Numbered from the stretch's first letter, positions 7,488 to 16,665 are shown. The stretch is 64,000 nucleotides of DNA from DASVFB01 sp963766345 (GCA_963766345.1 CAVXZL010000012.1:806001-870000), one strand, 5' to 3'. The notes: generated by a model from the sequence alone, not told the origin. A program made the numbers and translations.

Positions 7488-8336
7488 ATGCCCGACCAGA
7501 TCGACGTCTCGATCGAGCAGCGCGACGCGCCCGCCCAGAAGACGAACGGCGCGAAGCACCCGAACACCTGCCCGAAGTGCGACTCGCACTACCGCGACGA
7601 CGAGCTCGAGGCGACGCTGTACGTCTGCGGCCACTGCGGCCACCATTTCCCGGTCGCCGCGCGCGAGCGGATCGCGCAGCTCACCGACCCGGGCTCGTTC
7701 GCCGAAGAGGCGGCGGAGCTCCGCTCCGAGGATCCGCTCGAGTTCTTCGACCTGCGGCCGTACACGGAGCGACTCGCAGAGGCCGAGCTCAAGACCGGCC
7801 TCGGCGACGCGATGGTGATCGGCCAGGCGTCGATCGACGGGCACGCGTGCGAGCTCGCGGTGATGGACTTCGCGTTCATGGGCGGCTCGATGGGCAGCGT
7901 CGTCGGCGAGAAGTTCTCCCGCGCGTGCGACGGCGCGATCACGCGCGGCATCCCGCTCGTCTCCGTCGCCGCGTCCGGCGGCGCGCGCATGCAGGAGGGC
8001 ATCCTCGCGCTGATGCAGGTGCCGAAGACCGTCGCCGCGGTCGAGGACCTGCACGACTCGCGCACGCCGTTCATCTCGGTGCTCGCGCACCCGACGACGG
8101 GCGGTTTGCTCGCGAGCTTCGCGAGCCTCGGCGACGTGCTCATCGCGGAGCCCGGCGCGCTCATGTCGTTCGCCGGCCCACGCGTCGTGCAGCAGACGAC
8201 CCGAGAGAAGCTGCCCGACGACTTCGGGCTCGCCGAGTCCAACTACCGCTTCGGCCATCTCGACGCGGTCGTTCCGCGCCCGGAGCTGAAGCCGACGATC
8301 GCCAAGCTGCTGAGGTTGTTCGCGCATGCCGGGTGA
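7488..8336 (+). CDS. accD: Acetyl-CoA carboxylase carboxyltransferase subunit beta
   Basis: AccD is half of the carboxyltransferase that moves the carboxyl group from carboxybiotin to acetyl-CoA, making malonyl-CoA for the fab enzymes at the left of the window. The zinc ribbon CPKC...CGHCG is at residues 27-48. The crotonase-fold part carries GGSMGSVVGEKF (about 125) and SGGARMQEG (about 163), both AccD signatures. At 282 residues it is full length. It overlaps accA by 11 bp. Separate accD and accA with a free BirA point to a bacterial multi-subunit ACC rather than the fused AccD5-type enzymes of many Actinomycetota; accB and accC are not in the window. Confidence 0.95.
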   Translation: MPDQIDVSIEQRDAPAQKTNGAKHPNTCPKCDSHYRDDELEATLYVCGHCGHHFPVAARERIAQLTDPGSFAEEAAELRSEDPLEFFDLRPYTERLAEAELKTGLGDAMVIGQASIDGHACELAVMDFAFMGGSMGSVVGEKFSRACDGAITRGIPLVSVAASGGARMQEGILALMQVPKTVAAVEDLHDSRTPFISVLAHPTTGGLLASFASLGDVLIAEPGALMSFAGPRVVQQTTREKLPDDFGLAESNYRFGHLDAVVPRPELKPTIAKLLRLFAHAG

Positions 8337-9258
8337 GGCGGAGCTCAGGCTGCGCGCCCGCTTGAGCCGGCTCAAGAGCACCGGCCTGCTCCGCGGCGCG
8401 CGCGTGTCGGGCGAGGTCGACAAGCTCGAGCGGCAGCTCGACCGGATCGCGCGGGAGGAGACCGACGAGGAGATCTGGCGCTCCGTCGAGCTCGCGCGCC
8501 ACGACGAGCGCCCGTTCACGCTCGACTACGTCGCGCGGCTCGTCGACGACTTCTTCGAGCTGCACGGCGACCGGTTCCGCGCCGACGACTCCGCGATCGT
8601 CGCCGGCCTCGGCAGGCTCGACGGGCGCACGATCGCGATCGTCGGCCAGCAGAAGGGTCGCGACATCAAGGAACGCTCGCGCCGCAACTTCGGGATGGCG
8701 TACCCGGAGGGCTACCGCAAGGCGATGCGCACGATGCAGCTCGCCGACACGTTCGGCTTCCCGCTCGTGACGTTCGTCGACACTCCGGGCGCCTATCCGG
8801 GAGTCGCGGCCGAGCAGCACGGCCAGGGCGGCGCGATCGCGCGCTCACAGGCGGTCATGCTGCGGCTCCAGATCCCGACCGTCGCCTGCATCATCGGCGA
8901 GGGCGGGTCGGGGGGCGCGGTGGCGATCGCGGTCGCGGATCGCGTGCTCATGCAGGAGAACGCCATCTACTCCGTGATCTCGCCCGAGGGCTGCGCCGCG
9001 ATCCTGTGGCGCGACCCCGACCAGAAGCGAAAGGCCGCCGCTGCATTCAAGCCGGACGCCGCGCACTGCCACGACCTCGGCGTCATCGACGGCATCGTCC
9101 CGGAGCCGCCCGGAGGCGCCCAGACCGATCCGGACGCGGCGGCGAGGCTGCTGGGCGAGGCGATCAGGGAGGCGCTCGACGAGCTCGAGTCGATTCCGGG
9201 CGACGAGCTCAAGCGCAGGCGGCGCGCGCGATTCCGTTCTCTCGGCGTTTTCGCTTGA
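8326..9258 (+). CDS. accA: Acetyl-CoA carboxylase carboxyltransferase subunit alpha
   Basis: AccA pairs with AccD in an alpha2-beta2 carboxyltransferase. The 310-residue protein has the AccA opening (LERQLDRIA, a helical region), the LDYVARLVDDFFELHGDR block near residue 66, FGMAYPEGYRKAMR near 123, and the glycine-rich oxyanion loops TPGAYPGVAAEQHGQ and IGEGGSGGAVAI. The ATG at 8326 overlaps the accD end, showing coupled translation, which suits a 1:1 complex. It is followed by a spacer with a strong hairpin. Confidence 0.95.
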   Translation: MPGEAELRLRARLSRLKSTGLLRGARVSGEVDKLERQLDRIAREETDEEIWRSVELARHDERPFTLDYVARLVDDFFELHGDRFRADDSAIVAGLGRLDGRTIAIVGQQKGRDIKERSRRNFGMAYPEGYRKAMRTMQLADTFGFPLVTFVDTPGAYPGVAAEQHGQGGAIARSQAVMLRLQIPTVACIIGEGGSGGAVAIAVADRVLMQENAIYSVISPEGCAAILWRDPDQKRKAAAAFKPDAAHCHDLGVIDGIVPEPPGGAQTDPDAAARLLGEAIREALDELESIPGDELKRRRRARFRSLGVFA

Positions 9259-9321
9259 GGAAACGGTTCCCGCGGAGATTTTCCCCAGTATCCACAGCCT
9301 TTTCCCCGGCCCTAAACACGA

Positions 9322-9349
9322 CTCGAGGCCGGTAAATGCCGGCCTCGAG
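9322..9349. terminator. Strong hairpin after accA
   Basis: A perfect 11-bp stem, CTCGAGGCCGG/CCGGCCTCGAG, with a TAAATG loop lies between accA and ligD. It has no T-tract but is the only strong structure in the gap, so it probably ends the accDA transcript. The 10-mer CCTAAACACG occurs on both sides (9311-9320 and 9432-9441), the second copy 22 bp before ligD. Confidence 0.5.
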
Positions 9350-9463
9350 CGTCGGACCCCCCGCTTGCGGAAAAGCCTCTTCAATGAAGCCTGGCCGCTT
9401 ACAAATAAGATTCTCGTCCCGCTGCTCGATTCCTAAACACGCCCTCGGGCAGGCTCTCCACAC

Positions 9464-11810
9464 GTGAGCCTGCGCCAGTACCGGGGGAAGCGCGACCCGG
9501 CTCGGACGCCCGAGCCGTTCGACGAGGGCGCGGGCGGCGGGGCCGACGGCCCGATCTTCGTCGTCCAGCGGCACGACGCCCGGCGCCTCCACTACGACTT
9601 TCGCCTCGAGCGCGACGGCGCCCTCGCGTCGTGGGCCGTCCCGAAGGGCGTCCCGCTCGAGCCCGGCGAGCAGCACCTCGCCGTCCACGTCGAGGACCAT
9701 CCGATCGAGTACGCGAAGTTCGAGGGCGAGATCCCGCAGGGGAACTACGGCGCCGGCACGGTCGAGATCTGGGACAAGGGGACGTACGAGCTCGTCGAGG
9801 AGAAGCGAAACGGCGGTCTCACCGTTCGGCTGCACGGCGAGCGGCTGAACGGCGTCTGGGCACTCATCCCGGCGCACCTTGACGGCAAGGACGAGAACTG
9901 GCTCATCGTCCGCAAGCGAGAGCAGCCGACCGACGCGGCGGCGCCCGGTCGCAGGTACCGGCCGATGCTCGCGACGCTCGAGCGCAATGTCCCACAAGGC
10001 GAGCAGTGGACGTTCGAGGTGAAGTGGGACGGCTACCGCGCGCTCGCCTACATCCGCGGCTCGGAGGTGCAGCTCCTCTCACGCAGGGACAACGACCTCA
10101 CCGAGCGCTTCGCGAGCGTCGCGAAGGAAGTCGCGAAAGCGATCAAGACGCCGCATGCCGTCGTCGACGGCGAGGTGTGCGCGCTCGACGATCGCGGCCG
10201 GGCGAGCTTCTCGGCGATGCAGCAGGGCGGGACCGCTCTCGTCTACTACGTCTTCGATGTGCTCGAGGTCGAGGGCGTGCCGCTCGTCGACCTGACGTTG
10301 CGCGAGCGCCGCGAACGGCTCGAGCAACTGCTCGACCGGCGCAACCGGTGCGTGCGTCTCTCGGAGACGTTCGACGACGGCGACGCGCTCTACGAGGCGG
10401 CCGACCAGCAGGAGCTCGAGGGGATCGTGGCCAAGCGCCTCGACTCGCGGTACGCCGAGGGCCGGCGCAACCGCGATTGGGTCAAGGTCAAGACGCACGG
10501 CCGGCAGGAGTTCATCATCGCCGGCTACACGCACGGCGGCGGCCGGCGCGCGTCGACCTTCGGCTCGCTCATCCTCGCCGTGCGCGAGGGCGACGAGCTG
10601 CGCTACGTCGGTAACGTCGGCACCGGCTTCGACGACGCCGAGATCCGCCGGCTGCTCGGGAAGCTGAAGCCGCTGCGCCGAGAGACAAGTCCTTTTCGGC
10701 CAATTCCCAAGCTGCCTCGCGTGCGAAAGGATCAGATCGTGTGGGTCGAGCCGCAGCTCGTCGCCGAGGTGGAGTTCGCGCAGTGGACGCACGACGGCCA
10801 CCTCCGCGCGTCGGTGTACCAGGGGCTGCGCGACGACAAGGACGCCGTGGACGTGCACCGCGAGGAGCCCGAAGCGCCCGAGGAGCCCGAGCCGCTCGAG
10901 ACGCACGTCCGGCGCGGCAAGCGCGAGCTCGTGCTCTCGAACCTCGACAAGCCGTTCTGGCCGGACGAGGGAATCGCGAAGGGCGACCTGCTGCGGTACT
11001 ACCGCGACATCGCGCCGGTGCTCGTGCCGCACCTCGCCGGCAGGCCGTTCACGATGAAGCGGTACCCCGACGGCTGGCAGGGCAAGTTCTTCTTCCAGAA
11101 AGACGCACCCGTGCACATGCCGGACTGGATCCCGCGCTTTCGCGCGCTCGTGTCGACGCGCGAGAAGCCACGGCAGAGGAAGTGGGTCAACTTCCCGCTC
11201 GTGAACGACGAGCTCGCGCTGCTCTGGATGGTGAACATGGGCTGCATCGACATGAACACGTGGTACTCGCGCGTCGACAAGCCCGAGCGCCCCGACTTCG
11301 TGCTCTTCGACCTCGACCCCGCGGCCGACGCAGGCTTCGCCGAGACGGTGCAGGTGGCGCTGCTCGTGAAGCAGGCGCTCGACGCGCTCGGGCCTCGTCT
11401 CGTTCCCGAAGACGAGCGGCGCCGACGGCATGCACGTCCTCGTCCCGATCGAGCGGCGCCACACGTACGACGACACGCGCCGCTTCGCGGAGATCATCGC
11501 CGGCGCGCTCGCGCGTACGAACCGCGGCCTCGTGACGACCGAGTGGACGAAGTCGCGGCGGCGCGGCGTGCTCATCGACGCGAACCAGAACGGCGAGGGA
11601 AAGACGATCGCGTCGGTGTACAGCGTGCGGCCGAAGGAGGGCGCGCCGGTGTCGACGCCGCTGCGCTGGGACGAGGTGAACGAGAACTTGAACCCGGCGA
11701 TCTACTCGATGGACGTCGTGCTCGACCGGGTCCGGCGCTTCGGCGACCTCTACGAGGGCGTGCTGACGACGAGGCAGTCGCTCGCGAAGGCGTTGAAGGC
11801 GATCTCGTGA
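9464..11810 (+). CDS. ligD: ATP-dependent DNA ligase D (PE-LIG-POL), interrupted by one frameshift
   Basis: LigD repairs double-strand breaks by non-homologous end joining together with Ku. The order is phosphoesterase (about 25-150; VQRHDARRLHYDFRLERDG), ligase (about 165-450; catalytic Lys187 in EVKWDGYRA), then polymerase/primase (about 490-781; FVLFDLDP metal motif). This order is that of Pseudomonas LigD; mycobacterial LigD has the polymerase first. The frame breaks at GGG 11390-11392: dropping one G restores GLVSFPKTSGADGMHVLVPI, a conserved polymerase block, and a 781-residue protein ending at 11810. Without the correction the frame runs by chance into the next gene. The correct stop overlaps the following GTG (GTGA). 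No ku gene is in the window. Confidence 0.85.
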
Positions 11811-12289
11811 TCCGCGGTGCCGCCGTCGTCGCGCTGCTGCTCTTGCTCGCCGGTTGCGGCTCGACGACGACGCGGACGGTGACGCGCGTGCAGCGCTGCA
11901 ACGGGATCACCGCCGACCTGACGTTCCACTATGCGATCTGCGGCGACCGCTTCATGCGCGACGGGAACGTGCTCGCGATCGGCAAGCCGCCGGGCGCGAA
12001 GGTCGGGCACTGGGCGAAGGCGTACCTCTCGCCGGACGGCAAGACGCTGCTCGCGCAGTGGTCCGCGGAGTGCGAGGTGCCGTCGGCGTTCCTCGTTCCC
12101 GTCCGCGGCGGCATACCGCGGGTTGTCACGGGTGAGGCGAACTGGGCGAAGGCTCCGTCGTCGGTCGCCGACGGGTGGACGGAGGAAGGCCGCGCGATCG
12201 TCGAGGTCTGGCGCGGCGATTGCGGGCTGCCGTCGCACCGCGACTTGTTTCTCGTCTCGGCCGACGGCACTCGCAAGGCGATCGGTTAG
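11807..12289 (+). CDS. Small lipoprotein of unknown function
   Basis: A 160-residue protein beginning MIRGAAVVALLLLLAGCGS: a short positive N-region, a leucine-rich stretch and an L-A-G-C lipobox with Cys17 as the lipidation site. The mature part is Thr-rich at first, then beta-rich with four Cys (for example RCNGITADLTFHYAICGD) and SPDGKTLLAQWSAECE, which resembles the blade edge of WD40/TolB-like repeats, though one blade is too short to prove it. The GTG start overlaps the frame-corrected ligD stop. No enzyme motif is seen; it is probably anchored to the outer face of the membrane. Confidence 0.7.
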   Translation: MIRGAAVVALLLLLAGCGSTTTRTVTRVQRCNGITADLTFHYAICGDRFMRDGNVLAIGKPPGAKVGHWAKAYLSPDGKTLLAQWSAECEVPSAFLVPVRGGIPRVVTGEANWAKAPSSVADGWTEEGRAIVEVWRGDCGLPSHRDLFLVSADGTRKAIG

Positions 12290-12320
12290 ATTCGCGCAAA
12301 CCGCGTGGAAGGAGAGACCG

Positions 12321-12770
12321 ATGGCGCCGACCGTCGAAACCGTCGAGATCAACCGCACGCCCGAGGACGTCTTCGCGTATCTCGACGACCTGAGCAGGCA
12401 CCAGGAATGGGACGACCAGATCGTCGAGACGCGGATCGAGACGGAGGGCCCGACGCGGGTCGGCACGCGCGCGACGGACAAACGCAAGCTTCCTTTCGGC
12501 AAGCAGGACATCCCGTACGAGATCACCGAGCACGATCCACCGCGGCGGTCCGCGTTTCGCGGGTTGGAGGGACCGGTGCGGCCGGTCGGTTCGGTCACCG
12601 TCGAGCCGCTCGACGGCGGCTCGCGTGCGCGCGTCACGCTCGTGCTCGAGCTCCAAGGGACCAACCTGCTCGGGAAGATGCTCGCGCCGCTTGCGAACCG
12701 CGAAGCCCGGAAGCACGTGCCGAACCAGCAGGCCCGCCTGAAGGAGCGGCTCGAGAGCGGCGCGACGTAG
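12321..12770 (+). CDS. SRPBCC-family protein (polyketide cyclase/dehydrase-like)
   Basis: A 149-residue soluble protein with the START/Bet v1-like pattern: TVETVEINRTPEDVFAYLDD at the start (first strand and helix, P-x-x-V-F/W), a middle strand region, and a long C-terminal helix (NREARKHVPNQQARLKERLE). Such proteins bind hydrophobic ligands or act in co-operation with other enzymes; no active-site residue can be assigned. The ATG at 12321 follows a GGAAGGAGAG ribosome-binding site (12308-12317), in contrast to the leaderless genes nearby. It overlaps the next gene by one base. Confidence 0.8.
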   Translation: MAPTVETVEINRTPEDVFAYLDDLSRHQEWDDQIVETRIETEGPTRVGTRATDKRKLPFGKQDIPYEITEHDPPRRSAFRGLEGPVRPVGSVTVEPLDGGSRARVTLVLELQGTNLLGKMLAPLANREARKHVPNQQARLKERLESGAT

Positions 12771-13216
12771 TGGCGGTGCAGGTGAGCGTGATCGGCAGTG
12801 GCACCGATCACGAGGCGCGCGCGGAGGAGGTCGGGCGGCTGCTCGCCGAGCGGGGCTGCACGGTCGTCTGCGGCGGCCTCGGCGAGGTGATGGCCGCGGC
12901 GGCGCGCGGCGCGAAGTCGGCCGGCGGGACGACGATCGGCGTTCTCCCGGGCACGTCGCGGGCGGACGCGAACGAATGGATCGACCACGTCGTAGTCACC
13001 GGGCTCGGGCATCTGCGAAACGGCGTCGTCGCGGCGACCGGCGACGCCGTGATCGCGGTCGGCGGCTCGTACGGGACGCTCACGGAGGTCGGCTTCGCAC
13101 GTATCTACGGGCGGCCGGTCGTGATCCTCGAGTCGGGGCTCGAGGTCGAGGGCGTGCCGCGCGTTGCGACGCCGGCAGAGGCGGTCGACCTCGTGCTCGC
13201 GTCAATCGCGGACTAG
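12770..13216 (+). CDS. LOG/TIGR00725-type Rossmann-fold protein
   Basis: A 148-residue protein with a Rossmann-like nucleotide-binding pattern: VSVIGSG at the start, CGGLGEVMAAAARGAKSAGG (about 37-56), and GGSYGTLTEVGFARIYGRPV (about 97-116), which matches the P-G-G-x-G-T-x-x-E motif of LOG (cytokinin phosphoribohydrolase) and TIGR00725 proteins, with Gly-Gly-Ser-Tyr in place of Pro-Gly-Gly. Members hydrolyse nucleotide 5'-monophosphates or are uncharacterised. The GTG start overlaps the preceding stop (TAGTG). The 3' end overlaps the convergent DDAH gene by 15 bp. Confidence 0.78.
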   Translation: MAVQVSVIGSGTDHEARAEEVGRLLAERGCTVVCGGLGEVMAAAARGAKSAGGTTIGVLPGTSRADANEWIDHVVVTGLGHLRNGVVAATGDAVIAVGGSYGTLTEVGFARIYGRPVVILESGLEVEGVPRVATPAEAVDLVLASIAD

Positions 13217-14035
13217 CGGCCGCGTCAGGCACGTCGGGCCGCCGTCGCCCTTCGAAAGCTCCGTGCCCTCGTAGGTGAGGACCGTCACGCCGGCGCTCTC
13301 GAGCCGACCTCGCGTCTGGACGTTTCGCTCCAGCGCGAGCGCGACCCTCGGCCCGAGCGCAAGGACGTTCGCGCCCATCGAGTCGAACTCGGTCTCCGGC
13401 ACCTCGACGATCTCGATGCCGCGCGCCTCGAGCAGCTCGACGAGGCGTACCGGGAGCAACGGCAGGTACGCGACCACGAGGTCCCCGGCGAGCGGCGAGA
13501 TCAACGACATCAGGTGGAGGACTTCGCCGCGGCCGTGCAGGTGCGGCAGATCGAAGACGTGCACTTGCGCGTCGGGGAGCGCTTCCCGGATCGCCGCGAT
13601 GCCGGCGTCGTTTGTGCGGTAGCCACGCCCGACGAGCAGCGTGTCCTCGTCGAGCCAGAACATGTCGCCCCCGTCTGCCGTCGCGGGTTCTTCCATCCGC
13701 GCGGCGATCGGCACGCCTGCCTGCGTCAGTGCCGGCTCGAGCGTGCGGGCCTCGTCGACGCGCTGCTCCTTGCCGAGGCGAAGGAGGACGGCACCGGCGT
13801 CGGCGATCAGGACCGGGTCGTAGACGTAGATCGCGTCGGCGTCTCCGGGAACCGCGGTGTCGGCCAGGACGACTTCTGCGCCGGCGTCGGCGAGCAGCTC
13901 GCAGAGCGCCGCGTGCTCCTCTGCGATCGCGACGGCGTCCGGCTCACCGCGCCAGCCGAGCGTGCGACAGGAGGAAAGCTCATCCGCGCGCGGGGGCCGG
14001 AGGAGCACGCGGCGCAGCGTTCCGGTCGCGTTCAC
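13202..14035 (-). CDS. DDAH/arginine deiminase-like amidinohydrolase
   Basis: A 277-residue pentein-fold enzyme. Family marks are RTLGWRGEPD near the N-terminus, the acidic ADGGDMFWLD near residue 128 (the G-G-D substrate loop), the active-site His in HGRGEVLHLMSLIS (about 177), and the nucleophile Cys in GDGGPTCLTRPL at the C-terminus. Such enzymes hydrolyse N-omega-methylarginines to citrulline, or related guanidino or amidine compounds. The GTG start at 14035 overlaps the stop of the upstream helicase (GTGA), so both are probably translated from one message, an unusual pairing. The choice between DDAH and another amidinohydrolase cannot be made from motifs alone. Confidence 0.82.
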   Translation of the reverse strand: MNATGTLRRVLLRPPRADELSSCRTLGWRGEPDAVAIAEEHAALCELLADAGAEVVLADTAVPGDADAIYVYDPVLIADAGAVLLRLGKEQRVDEARTLEPALTQAGVPIAARMEEPATADGGDMFWLDEDTLLVGRGYRTNDAGIAAIREALPDAQVHVFDLPHLHGRGEVLHLMSLISPLAGDLVVAYLPLLPVRLVELLEARGIEIVEVPETEFDSMGANVLALGPRVALALERNVQTRGRLESAGVTVLTYEGTELSKGDGGPTCLTRPLVRD

Positions 14036-16263
14036 GCGGCCTCCGTCATCCGTTGCAGGAGCATGAGCGCGCCGTGCTTGTCGAGGGGCTCGTTCAGGTT
14101 GCCGCATTTCGGGCTCTGCACGCACGACGGACAGCCGTGCTCGCACGGGCAGCGCTCGAGCAGGCGCATCGTGTCCTCGACCCAGCCCTCGAACACGTCG
14201 AAGCCGCGCTCGGCGATGCCGACTCCCCCCGCGTGCCCGTCGTAGACGAACACCGTCGGGCGCCCGGTCTGCCGGTGGAGGTTGGTCGAGAGCCCGCCGA
14301 TATCCCAACGGTCGCACATCGCCCACAGCGGCAGCAGCGCGATCATCGAGTGCTCGGCGGCGTGCAGCGAGCCGAGCAGCTTCGGCAGCGCGTCGAAGCC
14401 GTCGAGCTGGAGGTCGGTCGGCACGTACCAGACGGCCTCCGTCTCGAACGTCGTCTCGGGCAGGTCGAGCTGCACGAGGTCGATCACCTCCTGCGTCGAG
14501 ATTCGCCGCCGCTGGTACGCGATCACGCGCTCCGTCACCGCGACCGAGCCGAAGGAGAGCGCGAGGCCGCAGCGCCGCTGGCAGCGCCGCTCCTCGAGGA
14601 TCGCGGTGTCGGTCTCCTCCTTCGCCATCGTGTACCAGTCGCCGCGGAACGGGACTACCAGCGCCGTGCGGCCGTCGAGGTCGAGCCGGCGCACGAGGTA
14701 CGGCTCGCCCAGATGGAGATACACGGCGCCGTCGTGAATCGTCGAGTACGAACGCTCGAGCTCGACCAGCCCCAGCAGCGCTCCCGTCTCCTCTTCGACG
14801 ACGGTAACGGCGTCTGGCGTGGAGGAGCGCAGCGAGATGCGCGCGGCGGGGTAGTCCTTGCCGGCCCAGACGAAGCCGGCCGGCGTGTGCTTGAGCTCGG
14901 GTAGCAGCGCCGCGCGCTCGAGCGCCTCGTCGCCGAGCGTGGCGCGGTCGGCATCGTCGAGCGGGCCTTCGAACGCAGCCGAGAGCACGTGCCCGTCGAG
15001 CACGCGCGGGTTCGCGTGATCGAGGATCGCCGCCTCGACGCGCCGTCCGAGCAACGTGTCGGGCTCGCGCATGAAGTACTGGTCGAGCGCGTCCTCGCTC
15101 GCGATCAGCACCGCGAGCCCGTGGCCGCGGCGACCGGCGCGACCCCACTGCTGACGGAGCGACGCGACCGTTCCGGGAAAGCCGACGGAGATGGCGCAGT
15201 CGAGGAGGCCGATGTCGATGCCGAGCTCGAGCGCGTCCGTGGCCGCGACGCCGAGCAGCTCTCCCTCGACGAGGCGCCGCTCGATGTCGCGCCGCTGCTC
15301 CGGCGTGTAGCCGGCGCGGTAGGGCGCGAGCCGCTTCGCCGTCGCGGGCTCGACTCGCTCGGCCGAGAAGCGGTGGATGAGCTCGGCGCTGCGCCGGCTC
15401 TTCGCGAAGCAGATCGTCCGCAGGCCGCGCGAGACGAGCGCCGCGTAGAGTCGGGACGCCTCGCCGATCGCGGACGCGCGCTGGCCGAGCTCCTCGTCGA
15501 GGAGCGGCGGGTTCCACAGCGCGATCGTCCGCTCCGCGCGCGGCGCAGCGTCGCCTCCGACGACGGTGACGTCGACGCCGAGCAGCGACTGAGCGAGCTC
15601 GCCGGGGTTCGCGATCGTCGCGGACGCGAGCAGGAACTGCGGCTCGGCGCCGTAGACGCGCGCGAGTCGCCGGAGCCGGCGCAAGACGTTCCCGACGTGC
15701 GAGCCGAAGACGCCGCGGTAGACGTGCGCCTCGTCCACGACGACGTAGCGCAGGTTCGAGAGCACGTCGCCCCAGCGGTCGTGATGCGGCAGGACGCCGA
15801 CGTGGAGCATGTCCGGGTTCGTGAGGATGAGGTTCGCCCAGCGCCGGATCTGCCAGCGCCGCTCGCCGGGCGTGTCGCCGTCGTAGATCGCGGCGCGCGT
15901 TCGCGCGAGCTTGAACGAGGCGAGCGTGCGCGCCTGATCCTGGGCGAGCGCCTTCGTCGGGTAGAGGTAGAGCGTCCGCAGCTTCGGGTCACGGGCGACC
16001 GCATCGAGCACGGGCAGGTTGAACGCGAGCGTCTTCCCGGACGCGGTACCTGTCGTGACGATGACGTGCTCGTCGCGGCGCGCCGCGTCCCACGCGTCGC
16101 GTTGGTGGAGGTAGAGCGAATCGAACGGGAGCGCCGCGCGGACGCTCGGGTGTAAGTCGTTCGGCAGCGGCGCCAGCTCTGCCTCGCGGGCCGGCTCGGT
16201 CGCGAGGTGCGCGAGCTCCTCTCCCTGGATGAGGTCGTCCCAGCGTGTGACGCTTGTGGCCAT
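14032..16263 (-). CDS. DEAD/DEAH-box helicase of the MrfA/YprA/Hrq1 family
   Basis: A 743-residue superfamily 2 helicase. Walker A is TGTASGKTLAF (about 70-80), Walker B VVDEAHVYRG, motif III SAT, and motif VI QQWGRAGRRG. The C-terminal third holds the DUF1998 region with the Cys cluster CPCEHGCPSCVQSPKC, as in Bacillus MrfA and archaeal/yeast Hrq1, which unwind DNA in repair of crosslinks and mitomycin damage. MrfA works with the nuclease MrfB in Bacillus; no such nuclease is adjacent here. The ATG at 16263 has a TATACG hexamer six bases upstream. It is followed by, and coupled to, the DDAH-like gene. Confidence 0.88.
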   Translation of the reverse strand: MATSVTRWDDLIQGEELAHLATEPAREAELAPLPNDLHPSVRAALPFDSLYLHQRDAWDAARRDEHVIVTTGTASGKTLAFNLPVLDAVARDPKLRTLYLYPTKALAQDQARTLASFKLARTRAAIYDGDTPGERRWQIRRWANLILTNPDMLHVGVLPHHDRWGDVLSNLRYVVVDEAHVYRGVFGSHVGNVLRRLRRLARVYGAEPQFLLASATIANPGELAQSLLGVDVTVVGGDAAPRAERTIALWNPPLLDEELGQRASAIGEASRLYAALVSRGLRTICFAKSRRSAELIHRFSAERVEPATAKRLAPYRAGYTPEQRRDIERRLVEGELLGVAATDALELGIDIGLLDCAISVGFPGTVASLRQQWGRAGRRGHGLAVLIASEDALDQYFMREPDTLLGRRVEAAILDHANPRVLDGHVLSAAFEGPLDDADRATLGDEALERAALLPELKHTPAGFVWAGKDYPAARISLRSSTPDAVTVVEEETGALLGLVELERSYSTIHDGAVYLHLGEPYLVRRLDLDGRTALVVPFRGDWYTMAKEETDTAILEERRCQRRCGLALSFGSVAVTERVIAYQRRRISTQEVIDLVQLDLPETTFETEAVWYVPTDLQLDGFDALPKLLGSLHAAEHSMIALLPLWAMCDRWDIGGLSTNLHRQTGRPTVFVYDGHAGGVGIAERGFDVFEGWVEDTMRLLERCPCEHGCPSCVQSPKCGNLNEPLDKHGALMLLQRMTEAA

Positions 16264-16458
16264 ACGTCTCGTATATCAACGCGTGAGCCACGCGGCGCTC
16301 GCCGTGACGGTTCTGGCACTCGTTGGCTCCGGCCCGCGCTCCGCGGCCATGACCGTGCCGTCGAATCACGGACGCGCCCTCGTCGCCGCGTAGCTCCGCT
16401 AGCGAATGCAGCGGAGCGCGACGAGCCTCGCCCCAGCACGTGCCCAGGACAGACATGT

Positions 16459-16480
16459 CAGGGGTCTGACCCCAGACATG
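16459..16480. repeat. REP-like palindrome, copy 1
   Basis: The core GGGGTC-T-GACCCC (16461-16473) sits in a longer imperfect palindrome ATGTC-A-...-A-GACAT (16456-16480). A second copy in the same orientation begins 145 bp downstream. Motifs of this form occur as dispersed repeats in high-GC bacteria, often mobilised by TnpA-REP transposases; none is in the window. Confidence 0.6.
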
Positions 16481-16603
16481 GCCGGTGGAGACGGTGAGAA
16501 CGTGCCGAACGCGTGACGATTTCTCCACCGAATCGCGCCTTGGGTGGAGGAGACGGCTGTCGCCGAGCCGCTGATCCGTCCACATCGTCCGCGCAGGACA
16601 TGG

Positions 16604-16625
16604 CAGGGGTCTGACCCCAGACGTG
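16604..16625. repeat. REP-like palindrome, copy 2
   Basis: Same orientation as copy 1 and identical to it except at one position over 22 bp (GACGTG instead of GACATG). The outer arms pair less well. Together with copy 1 it frames a 120-bp segment free of genes, upstream of the thiamine promoter. Confidence 0.6.
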
Positions 16626-16653
16626 TCCCTATCGGACGATCACGCGCCGGTGC

Positions 16654-16659
16654 TAGCCT
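16654..16659 (+). promoter_or_regulatory. -10-like hexamer of the thi operon
   Basis: TAGCCT lies 7 nt before the first paired bases of the TPP riboswitch, so transcription would begin right at the 5' end of the aptamer. This fit supports the use of TANNNT as the -10 consensus in this genome. Confidence 0.5.
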
Positions 16660-16665
16660 CGACCT

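Noticed and set aside
9288..9296. GTATCCACA, one mismatch from a DnaA box, flanked by TTTTCCCC repeats
   Set aside because: Only one copy, no dnaA/dnaN/parAB genes and no AT-rich region, so no origin is supported.
9464..12289. A single 941-residue open frame linking LigD to a lipoprotein
   Set aside because: The middle part (about 640-780) is Arg-rich out-of-frame sequence; the conserved polymerase motifs continue in another frame, and the lipoprotein has its own start and signal peptide.
11931..12770. Long frame giving an N-terminal extension to the SRPBCC protein
   Set aside because: The extension is Arg/Ser-rich shadow of the lipoprotein gene; ATG 12321 has a good ribosome-binding site and the family start.
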